Source of the DNA: Apostichopus japonicus
Lineage: Eukaryota > Echinodermata > Holothuroidea > Aspidochirotida > Stichopodidae
Assembly: GCF_037975245.1 (NCBI RefSeq)
Contig: NC_092582.1
Span: 25,150,077 to 25,214,076 of the forward strand
Reading direction: 5' to 3'
Length of the DNA stretch: 64,000 bases
Part shown: positions 31,901 to 43,900 of the stretch, piece by piece
How the letters are laid out: each line of letters begins with the position of its first letter
Position numbering within the stretch: position 1 is the first letter of the stretch
Notes under the pieces: generated by a model
What the model was told of the DNA's origin: nothing
What the model saw: the letters and a program-made list of their open reading frames with translations, nothing else
Database searches by the model: none
Position numbers and translations under genes: made by a program

Positions 31901-34900
31901 TCATGTAGAACTGTAGCTTGGAAGTAACCACAAAGCCATTTTTTGAATTGTTTAACTGCCTAGCTTTGAAATTGAATTGTAAACTTAAATTCTTCTTGTT
32001 TAGTGTAAATCTAGGTACCACTGAATGTGATTGATGTTAATAGTCTTCATCAATTCCTACTGTACATATGCTATTCTACTAGATGGATATTACAAGATCT
32101 TCATTTTAAATTTACTCGTTATGACAAAAATGTTAGGATTCTTAATTAGGCTGATGAAAAAATGTGCTCCTTCTCTATTGTTTGGACTCAAGCAGGGGTT
32201 AATTAAAGAAAAATGGTTAATTAACTCCCAATAATAGGCTTGCACACATATAGTGGTCTGCCACAGATATCTTGCAGACTATGTACAGTACTTAGTCATA
32301 TTGTGGGGTATTAAATGTATACGATTTAATGTACACATTAAACACTTAAAACAGTCTGCGACTGCAAAGTTGATACGGGGTCCTCTAGAGGCCAAAGACC
32401 CCATAGTACTGATTACTAAGTCTACTTATAAGTCCTAACTGTTCCTAAATTTGTAAGGTCATCCCATTGGAAATGTAATATTCTCAACAACTCTCTCTGC
32501 CCAGAATGGGTCAGTCATGGTCACTCCCATAGGTTTGACCTTTGGTATTGTTCCATGTGTATAGACCACTCACAACAGTACAAATAAACTTCCAAGGCCA
32601 GGAACTCATATTGACACCTTGCCTCTTTCTCCAGGGATTATATATGTGTGTGTGTTTGTGTGTGATGTCAGCACCATGATCAATATAAACTGTTCTCTGG
32701 GTATTGTTATTCAAGTGTGAGAACCTCCTGTGTCCTCCATTGCATACCTGTACAGTTGTGTCTATGTATAGTGTGGAATAGATACAGTAGCATTGCTGTA
32801 ACCTGGGGTCAGTCTGGAGGTGACTGGAGTTAACATACAGTACTCTCCACTTAGTACACCATCAATCAGACAATCAGCCCACAGTGCCAAGTCACTGCTG
32901 CCCCTATCAATTTTTACCGAATGTTGTAGACTTTTTATAGCAAACCCAACATTTTTTTTGGCCCTTATTTCCCGTACACATTTGTTTTTTGTTCATATTT
33001 GCTGAACTAGATACTGTGAGTAGATAGGTGCACTTGTTGTGTAGAAGCAGGTAAATGCTGCCATTTTGTAAATTACCCAAATCACGTTGCACAACTTACA
33101 CTCCCAAACATGGTTAATTTTCTAGAAATTGTGAAATTTTTACCAAAATCGTTACAATTGTTACAATATACTAGTGTTAAATCTAGTAGAATTGGAAAGG
33201 AGGAAAGAAATTGATGGCTAGAATTCTCCTCTCTCACCCCCCTCTAATCCAGAGGTATCTACCCCCCCTCTAATCCATGGGTCACTGACTCCCATCCTAG
33301 CCGTAAATGTTTTGCTCTTTTCCATTGTCATAAAGTGTCTAGTCAGTTTTCTGTTATTCATGTACATACATATATAATCAATTGGAATTAGAAGTATTGT
33401 ACACAACCCTAATTGATTGCTTAAATGAATTAAGACTCTCATTTTTTGACATGATCTGTAATTTGTTTTAATTTAGTAACTTTTTAAAATGTTAGGTATT
33501 ATTACTGTACTGTAAGTACTGTATCATTTTCAGTTAATGCTCTTGATGTTAAGTCCAGTTTTGTCCCCATAGACCCAATAATACTAAATTAGTGTCAAAG
33601 GTCTAAGAGGAACCAATAGCTCACCAACTTATCTCATTGTAGGTGCAAAAAGCCGTGAGAATTGTTAAGACCCACTTCCCCTCCTACCTTATTATGGGTA
33701 CAGTAGGTTACAAACGGCTACTATAGAGAGAGCTGTGAACTGCCATGTGCATTTTGAATCGGCAAGTGTTCAAGTAAAGAGCTTGTCTGCAGAAGCTCTG
33801 AGGATGTTGACTGTGACCTCACAGGCAACATACCAAGTTACAGCTGCTACTGCTTGGGTTCAATTGGAAAACCACCTGTGAATTTAACTAAGATTATTAT
33901 AATTATGTAGAAAGTGTAGCTCCCATGTTGGAATTATGTGCTCATTTGGAATTCTTGTTGGTAATGACACTAATAACCCTGGGGAAAAATGACAGAGCGC
34001 CTTAGAGTTGGAGAGGGTTTGAAACTCTTAAATAGTTTCTGGTACACTGGTGTACTGTGACGTTGTGGGTGGTAAACTGAATGAGGCTTATCAGTGTACA
34101 GTAGCTTATATAAAGAGTTGAAGAACAACAGTTTGAGCTGGAAGTCCTATATATAGCCACAGTTAGCTGGAACAGTAACATTTATAATGTCAGGAAACTG
34201 ACTGGGCAATTTTATATTTTGCAAAAACAGTAAATTTTTACTAAGAAGCTCAACTTGACTTTGAATGTGTTTATCTGATTGTGTTTATTCTTTAGGAATC
34301 AGGACTGGTTTTTTTTTAACTGCATCTGACTCTAACCAACTTGGCTATAATCTGTTGGTACCTTATTCAGGTATATATCTGGAAAGATTCCAGAATAACT
34401 CAAATGAAAAATCTGTTTCTTTCCATTATCATATTCTCAGAAACAATATGATCAAAGTGCAATAAGTTTAAGTGCCTAGTCAAGTGAATGGTTGAAGTCT
34501 ATAGTGCCCTAACTAACATTAACCCTGATTTAGCAGTTATTTTTAGGCTACTGCATCAATTAAATTCACTTAATGTGAAACCTGCCCTTGTGTTTTTAAG
34601 TGAAATGTTTTTTTTTTTTTTATATAACTGTAAATTCTTTCATATTTGAAATCCAAGTAATCTTTTCATTCATCTAAAGACTCCTTTGTTTTTTGTGAAA
34701 ACACACACACCTAGGAATAGTTGATGCCTCTTAAAAGTGAACAAATGATTCTGATGTGGGATTTTATTTTCCTTCCAATATCTGTCGAGGGTTTTGTTAG
34801 TTGCATTGTAACCCCTCTAGGCCTTTACAGAAATATCAAAAGGAAAACCTCTTACTAGCAAGTGCCAGAATCTTTTACTCAGATAGATGAATTCATTTTT

Positions 34901-37900
34901 TTTTAATGTCCGTTGTGATATTCTTGAGGGTTTTCCTTTGAAGATTTTCTTTCATTTTTCTGTAGCTTTGTTTAAGCTGCAATTACTGCATTGTGTTCAA
35001 TTGTGAGTTAACAGAGGAGAAACATTTTGTAGAAAAAGTAAAAGGACAATATGCTGAATCCAATATGAAAGTGAAATCCCCTTTCTTCTGTTTTAGGGAG
35101 TCTTTGTGTAATTATCTATGGAAATATCATGTAGAGAATAATTACTTAGCGAGAAATAAAAACCTCAGCATTGAATTACCCGGCCAGCTTAATTTAAGTG
35201 CTGCGATTCTATGCGGTTTTATCATAATATATTATAGTTCTTTTCAAATAGAACTGTTAAGGTTACAATAGATACCAATTATTATGGCACTCTACTCTTG
35301 GAGACTTTTCATTTCTTTGGTTGAACCACTCAAAAGTAAAGCAGCAAATTATAGGTTCTAAAGAGTTTTGTTTTATAAGTTTAATTCAGTTTCCTGTTTA
35401 GGTAGATTTTGACTAATGTTGAAACTTTAAACTCACCTGGGCAGTATCTGCCTCCTCCCCCCGCCCTCCCCTCCCCCTCCCCTCCCTCCCCTCCCCTCTG
35501 ACTCTCATGCCTGCAGGACTCAATCAGGGTCTACTGGGTACACAGCTGTTGTACTGTACATAATTTAGTTCCCCTGATAGTGCTTACCACCAATTCAGTG
35601 GGCATAATAAACAGCACATGTGTTAGTTCATTAGGATGGGTTTTCCCTCGGTGGTGTCTGCCTATATTAACACAGGTTTGTGAAGTTGCCATTGCTGCTT
35701 TAAATCCTAACTTTTATACAGTAATTAATTATAAACAAGTAACAGCAATTAGTCACAGCTAATTTACAGCGAGGCTTGGACCAACTATTGAGAAAGTTAA
35801 GCTCCTATAATGGAAAGACTATATACTGTACACTGACAGCTCGATAAAAATAGAGGCTACGTACATATTTGTTAATTTAAATACAGTGAAATGTAGGAAT
35901 GTATGATGACTTGCTAAATCTGAATCAAATAATAACTTTGCAGGTTTTTGTTACGTTTTCATACACAGAGTTTGCAAAGATGTCTGACGTACTTGTGATG
36001 CTACTCAGATGTGGCACAAGTGTTTTGAAGTCTTGATAGATTGTGCACATGTACTGTATGTATTTGATTGTGTTGAGTGCAGCAAAAGCAGTTAATTTTG
36101 GCCTTTCCATTCTTTCAGCTGACTTTAACTTAATTGCAGAGTGAAATATGTTGTTTTGCTATTAATTAAATTGATTTAATTAGTCTGACATTTAAAATAC
36201 CAGCTGAAAACCTTGTAAGGCCAACTGCACTATTTGTTACTTTTACTAGTATTTTAATCGATTTTTAAGGGGTGTCAGCCACAAGTGACTAAAGGCTATG
36301 GTGACAAACAGATGGCTTGGCTAAACTTGTCACCTAATTTCAAACTTGTTAGTTTGTATACTATTGTGTTGGTGGTGACTTACCCAAACATGCCGTGTTA
36401 GGGTTTTTGCTTTGAAAAACATTTGTTGTGAAGTTTCTTAGTATCAAATCTATGAAGAGAAGGTGGGCAAGTGGGGCAATTAGTGTCCTAATTCCATTTT
36501 AAACAATACTCTGCTATTAATGGATAACAGGTCATTTCCTTTGTACTATCAGAATTCAACAAAATTAAAGCAACTTTCTCTTTTTATTACCCGCGTTTAA
36601 GAAAATTTGTTGATTACCTTAAGAAAAAAAAAACTTTTTCTAAGGGCTGATCTAAATAAGATTCCTGTCGCCACTGCTGTTAGATGGCTTCAAAGTAACA
36701 GTTACGTTGTTTCCTTAAATGGTAGACTATATATACTGTATATATACTGTACTAACCTTGTAGTGTTACCTTCAAATGGTATCTAACTATATACTAACTT
36801 ATGATGGAATAATTAAGTGGTCATATTTTGTTCAGCAGTTTTGAAGCTTCTGATTTTTGTCTCTTATAAAGCACCATAGTTCCTTGTATACAAAACAAAT
36901 ATACATCTTTGCACCTGTATAGCAATCTACCCATTTTACATAGCAATCTACCCATTTTACTTAGCAATTTACCCATTTTACATAGCATTTTACCCATTTT
37001 ACATAGCAATTTACCCATTTTACATATCATTTTGACCATTTTACATATCATTTTGACCATTTTGCAGTATACTGGAATATATTAGTCACTGTCAATGCAA
37101 AATGCATCTTTGAAGTTGACATATACTTTTTAATCTGTTTCTGTGATTGTTTTGCATAAACTTTGCTAATTGTGTTAACCATTTTCTATTCAGCTTAAGT
37201 GTACCAAGTCTAGTATTGGATGATGGTGACAACCATAATCCTTCTTGTCACTATGCATTTCCTGTTGTACACTTCCTGTGGTTTGCAGCCTTGCTGTATA
37301 GGTATTAAGGCCTAAGCTTTCCCACCCTAATTAAACACAACTGAAATCCACATGTTTATCTCAAATAGCCTCAAGGCTCTGTGCTTTACTCAAAAGGCAA
37401 AAATTTAGTATATAAACAAAGTTAAAAGACAAAGTTTACAGGCTTTTTCAGATTTTTTTATGATCATTCCTTGGTGGCAGGTACATCTAGATATTCAAGT
37501 GTAAATGTGTTGCAAGTTGGACTTTGTTGGAATCTCCTCTGTAGTACTCCATCTGTAGTACTCACTCTGTAGTACCCCCTATGTAATACCTCCTCTGTAA
37601 TACCTCCTCTGTAGTACCCCCTCTGTAGTACCCCCTCTGTAGTACTCACTCTGTAGTACTCACTCTGTAGTACTCACTCTGTAGTACTCACTCGGTAGTA
37701 CCCCCTCTGTAGTCCCCCCTCTGTAGTCCCCCCTCTGTAGTACTCACTCTGTAGTACTCACTCTGTAGTACTCACTCTGTAGTACTTACCCCTGTAGCCA
37801 ATGAAATGTCCTTTTCTTATCAGTGTAATGTGACTGCTAGCCACAAGGTCTGCATCATGTTATTGACTATTCACCAGGGTAACTGTGGAGGGGATGGGGG

Positions 37901-40900
37901 GGGTGGGGAGGGCAGCTATTGTATCATCAGAACATATGAGGTACAGTATGATAATACTGAATAATGTAAGAAGAGTTCTTTAGAAGCAGAATAAGATGTT
38001 GCTCATTTTTGTGTCCTTTGTTCCCCGCAATGGGAAGCCCCTGTACAGCTGTGTATTTAGTAGAATTATTTGACTGTTGAATCATATGACAGTTCTATGT
38101 ATAGGGCCATTGGATTTTACCAGCTTTATTATGCTGTGTACTGAATAGGATTTGACCATCAGACCTTTAAAGTAGCTTAAACCAGGGATTGGGCATATGC
38201 ATTGTAGTTCTATGAAAGAGTCTAAGAGATCGCAAAGAGTTACAAAGGACTTGTTGGTGTACTGTTAAAGTGGTAGGAAACAGTTACAAACAGTCTGTTG
38301 GTAGCTGAACAGGCATTATCAGCACACAGTTCAGTACCTTTTTCAGCTTTTCAATTGTTTGTCTACAGGTAGAAATAGTTTGGAATGAAGACTACACCTG
38401 TACATTTTTGAATGACTCAAAACTCACCGATTAGTTGTGCATGAGTCTCAGGAACAAGCTAGCAGTGTGTAACAGAGAACTGTAAAATTATAGGAAAATG
38501 GGGGGGGGGGGACATTTCATGCATTTAATAATGTAATTAATTAATAAAATAGAAAAGTTGAACGATCAAAGATGTTTTTTGTCCAGAGCAAGATTTAGTA
38601 AGTACTACTATGTATAGTATTCACATCACTGGATAAAGATTCCCATTGGAGGTAAGGAGGGGTGGGGGTTGTTATCATCTATGTATATATAGTTTATCTG
38701 CAAACTTGTAAATGAGGTGTATGTAACTATACAGTGCAAATATATTACATGGCGTGGTGAATAAATCCACACCAACCATTGCAGCTGTGATGATTCCCAA
38801 GTGTGAGAATTATTGAGGCCTACACAGACACCTTCTCTGTCTTCAGATTTCTGCTTAGTTTATACCAGGATGCACATTATTGAGAGTATTCTGTTAGCGG
38901 TCATATCCTTGTCAATTTGTCAATCTTTGCTTGTAAGTTGTAACATCTATGCAAAGTGATGGTTGACTTTCTGCTATCTGAGTGCCTCCTGTATGGTGTG
39001 CTAGTTTGAGATCAGAAGCCACCGACAGTAGCCACCTGGGAGGAAGCTATCCCTGGGGACTTGACTGATTGCAAAAAATTAACACTGAAAGATTCTAGAC
39101 TGTGACAGTGAGATGTTTGCTATGTCACAGATCTATGCAATGAATGGTATTTGCATGTTTGATATGATGGGAAGCTTTTAGTGCTATGCTAACAAAGGTC
39201 TCATTTGACCAAAGGTCAACTGTTACAGTATTTAATTTTTGTGCCACAAATATTTTCTTCTCGTATGTGAGAAAATGGAAACTCCTGAATTTTGAATTAA
39301 CTAATCTTCTAAAGGTCCTTTTCCATGATCTCTTTAGATTTGATTCCTGGTTGAAGTTGTTGGCAGTTAACTTCAAATAAAGTCTAAATTTACTTCGTTC
39401 CCCACTTACCTGTCTCCCCACAACCTATGCACCGCATTCTACCGTGTCTAGAATGCCCTGGTAATCTTTTAACACTGTACACCCTCACTGGCCCAAATGG
39501 CCTTCCTTCATTTTTCTACCCACAAAGTGTCTCAATGTGTTTTTCGGAGTTAGAAAAATTTTCGCGAAATTCGCCCGGATTACCTTGGATTTATACTCTA
39601 GAAGTTTCCTATCAGGACTTCTGCACTTCCAAGGATCTTTTCCAGCCTGATAAGTATCCTTTTCTTGTAGGGAAGGGTGTTTTTGGGGGCTGTTTTTAGT
39701 GTACACTCTCGCCCATGCGTTCGTTTTTTCTTACGTAACGTTTTTAGGGTAACAGGTAGTAGCTCTGCGAGACTACTTCGTTCGTTGCCTATACCGCCTT
39801 GTTTACGCGGATAGGCATATATTTTCGTATGTACATGTTTCAGCTTTTCTTACTTTAAAAGATAATATGTTTTGCTTGTTTCATGTACCTTCGTTACTTC
39901 TTACGCCTTTGTGTGGGTTTTCCCCTTGTAGCGTAATTTGTAGCGTTGCCTATACCGCCTTGTTTACGCGGATAGGCATGTTTTTCCGTATGTACATGTG
40001 TTTCAGCTTTTCTTACTTAGCATAAGATGTTTTGCTTTCATGTACTTCGTTAATTTTTACGCTTTCAGTGTGGGTTTTCACTTTTGTAGCGTAGTTGTAG
40101 CCACGTTCCGATATCTCCTAACTACTCGAGATAGTCGGCTCGTTTCGTTGTTTTTCATGTTAAGACGGGAGTATCCTTGATTTCATATATTGTTGTATAT
40201 TTTCATGTTTCCTCCAGTTGTTGCTACGTGCGCGCCCTGAGTCTCATGACTTGGGGTGTACCTCGTAGCCTTGTTCCCCCCTCCGCTGGTTCGCGGTTAG
40301 GGGGTTCTCTCCCTTATATACATGTCTCGTCCTTTTACAAGTTTTCGATGCATATATGTTTAGTTACGTTGCTTCCATATGTCGGAAGTGTTTCTCCTTG
40401 TAACGTATCTTGTAAGCCGCGAACTCCTATCCAATACTAGGCGGTTCGATTACGTTGTTGTTGTTCTTGTTTGAACCTTCATATATTTGTACATATTTTC
40501 ATGTTCTCCATGGGTTTCGCTACTCGTGCACCTCCTAAGTGTCGGGAGTTTTCACTTGGGGCGTATCTCGTAGCCTTGTTCCTCCCTTCCCGCTCTGTAC
40601 GCGGATAGAGGGGTTCTCTCCCTTGTTTACATGCTTCGTCCTTTTCCTTCATGTTTTCTGGTTACGTGTTCGCTTCTAAGTGTGGGAAGTTTTTCACTAT
40701 TGTAGCGTACCTTGTAAGCCGCGAGCCTCTAGCGGGGCGCGTTGTTTTTGTCACGTAACTTTACTCTCTGTTAGCATACTCCCACCCTACTTCCTCCTTA
40801 TAGTCGTTCCGTTTGATACGTTAGACTATTCGCCGTTAGTCTCTCCTTAACGTGGGTTTCTCAGACATGTCTCGAAGCCACCTTAAATGTGTGAACTGTT

Positions 40901-43900
40901 CCGAGACCTCTGTCTAGTCTGTTTTGTTTTCACACCAGACAGTGGCAGCACATCGACACCTGGCTAGCAGGCCGGGACAGGTTAGATCTATCACCGAACC
41001 CACAGTTCCCCTGGAGGGAATCGGAGGAGAGACAGGAGATGAAGAGGAAGTGAGAGAGTTGGTGGGAGTTGAGATGGAGAGAGGCCAGGAGAGGGCCGGA
41101 GAAGAGAGAGAGAGATGGAGATTTGCCACCCAAGGTGCCGGCGCTGTCCGGATGTACCACCAAGGGCTAGGGCAAGGGCAAGGCTCAAGGCCAACCAAAA
41201 GCCCATGTGAGAGAGAGAGAGATGCAGATTTTGCCACCCAAGGTGCCGGCGCTGTCCGGATGTACCACCAAGGGCTAGGGCAAGGGCAAGGCTCAAGGCC
41301 AACCAAAAGCCCATGACAAAGACGGCCAGAGCGGACAGTCCGTCCGGGTCGCAGAGAGCGGCACCCGTTGTGGTGCGCGCAAAGAGAGGGGCTCCGGAGA
41401 GCCAGGGTCCGGCGAGACCTCAGAAGGAGCCCGGAACAGACGTTCCCCTCCGACCCAAGGAAGGCTAGGCTCAAGGCCAATAAAAAGCCCTTTAGAAGTT
41501 CCGACCGGAACGGACGGAATGTCCGGGTCGAGGAGAGTGGTACCCGGCGTGGTACGCACACAGAGATAGGCTCCGGGAGCCCGAGTCCGGCGAGAGAGGC
41601 CGGAGGAGAGAGAGAGAGAGAGGAGAAAGAGATATTGCCCCCCAAGGTCCCGGCACCGTCCGGATTCTATGACCAAGGGGGAAGGCAAGGGCAAGGCTCA
41701 AGGCCAATAAATAGCCCATTTGAAATTCCGACCGGAATGGACAGAATGTCCGGGTCGAGAGGAGTGGTACCCGGCTAGGTACGCACACAGAGATGGGCTC
41801 CGAGAGACCACGGGTCCAGCGAGACCTCACAGGGAGTGCGGAACCGAGGTTCCACTCCGGATCCCAGGAGTCGGTCCCGGAGCAGGGAACCGATGAGATC
41901 AACAACTGCTGGGCCCCCAGAACGGGGTAGTAAGGGCAAACGCCCAATCCGAAAGGAAAGCCGGCTGGAGCGAGGTTCCCACGGCAAACGGAGATATACT
42001 TATCCCCAGCCTCAAAGTTAATCCCGCCTCCAAGAGGGGGAAGAGTCTCTTTCATCAGGGGAGTGTTGCCCCCCGGAACTAGCAGCTTGAGCTGCGACGA
42101 CAGGTTCGAATCAATTGCGGAAAGACACTGCAATCGCTACACCATTTATCATTACACATCCCGAATGTGTGTTTAATAAGTACCAGCAGAAACCAGGACA
42201 TGACATAGATTTCCTGTGCATTCATGGGTCATATTCTCCTCGCTAATTATATTTCTCTCTCGTTATAATTCATCGCCATATGTCTAGGTTTGAAACCTTG
42301 CTTATGTTTTGTTGTTTAAAACGCTGGTGGAACCCCCTCCAGAGCATGTTAAAAGGCGCAAACTGAAGCGATTCTAGTACAGTCTCGTTACTTAGTACCT
42401 TGGCAACCTGCCAAGAAGAGAACGTTCTCGAAGCTTGGCAAAGTGCCAGGAAAACGAAGCCTTCCAAGAGTCTTGGCAAACTGCCAAGACAATATTCCCG
42501 CGCTGTGTATTTGTTATGAGAGGAGGGGGGCCAAGCAGTCACCTGGATTGACACGTGTAAGCTCAACGTTTGCTGCAACGAGCTGTCGACTACGTGAGCG
42601 ATCCCATGGAATAAACCTCTCTCTCTATTTTTTGGGTGAATTTCCAAGACAAACGCGTTAGTAGTAAGTTGGAAAAGGGGTAGGATAAAACCCCAACAAA
42701 GGTACAAGCGCTAACGCGCTCCGAGCATACAGTATGCGCTTCGTGAATAATGTTCGATGTTCCCGACATTTTAAGCACAGTTGCATTTCGTAGCACCTGA
42801 TAGCCTAGTCGTGGCTATGCGTTAGGTGGTTTCAATAGGAAGTTGGATACTTCTACTGTACTACACTACGAAATTGACACGTCTCGACATGGAGAGATTT
42901 GAGGAGTAACGGGTACGTTATCATAACATTTATTACGTGTTTATTACGTTAAATGTGGTGTGGTAAAAACGTCGACATAACGTTTCTATGAGATATTAAT
43001 GTTGTATTAATGTTATATTATTGTCTTAACGTAAATCGTTTTGAAATATGAGCCTGAAAACGTTTTCGGTGACATACCTCTTACACCACTCGTAACGTTG
43101 TCATAACAAAACACTACATGCTTAGTAACGCTTTTGTGTTTGCTGAGTAACTCCCCGGGCTCCGTTAAGCAGCCAGGGATTTATGAGGTGGATTTTCTAC
43201 AAACCCACCCTCTCACCATCTTCACAGCCCCTGTTGGGAGTTTGTTTCTGATGAGTAGGTCTATAGCTCAGTTAGCTCAGGGTTAAAGCCTTTCACTCAT
43301 AAGGTCCCCGATTCAGGCCACCCCAAGATTAATGTATGTTGTCCAGCTACAGAGTTGTTGACTTTTCATAATCATGGACGTTAAATTTGTATGTAAGAGA
43401 CTGACTTCAGTCAGCTTGCAGCTTGGTTAAGCCAGTGAGGCTTCTTCTCATGTTCCTACTTGCAGGATGATCCTAAATACGTTCTTAAATACATACATAT
43501 AATTGTAGGAGTCACATAAACAGTAGCATTGTAGCTTTGTTTAAGATTCTGAAGAAGCAAACTATCCATTCAGTACTCAGTCTCATTTTTTGTAGCAGGG
43601 CAGCATTGTTTAAGATTCCGTACTCACTCAGCAGAGTGAGATTCTGTACCTTCAGTACTCATTTTTAGAGAGTACTGTGGTCAAGTGGTGAAGGCAGTGG
43701 ACTGGTGATCTAAGGCTTGCAGGTTTGAGTCCTGGCCGGATCATTCAGTTGTTTCCTTGGGCAAGGCACTTTTTTGTCAGTGCAGCTTCCCATCCAGAAG
43801 ATACTTGTCTCTATGCTTGACAGGTTTTCGTTGACCGGAGTAATATTGTTAGGCGCCTCAGGCATCATTATCTTTCAATAGGTCTACGCCTTTTCTTTCC

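Noticed and set aside
35445-35505. Regulatory element at the CCCTCCCC tract
   Set aside because: It could form a triplex or quadruplex, but similar tracts occur at many places in the window and nothing ties this one to a promoter.
36821-37060. Met/Lys-rich small protein on the minus strand
   Set aside because: It is a translation of the 21-bp repeat at 36905-37075.
40914-41694. Long minus-strand frames (243 and 133 codons) rich in Leu, Pro and Ser
   Set aside because: They are antisense to the Arg-rich gag-like region of the DIRS element and repeat with its tandem duplications.
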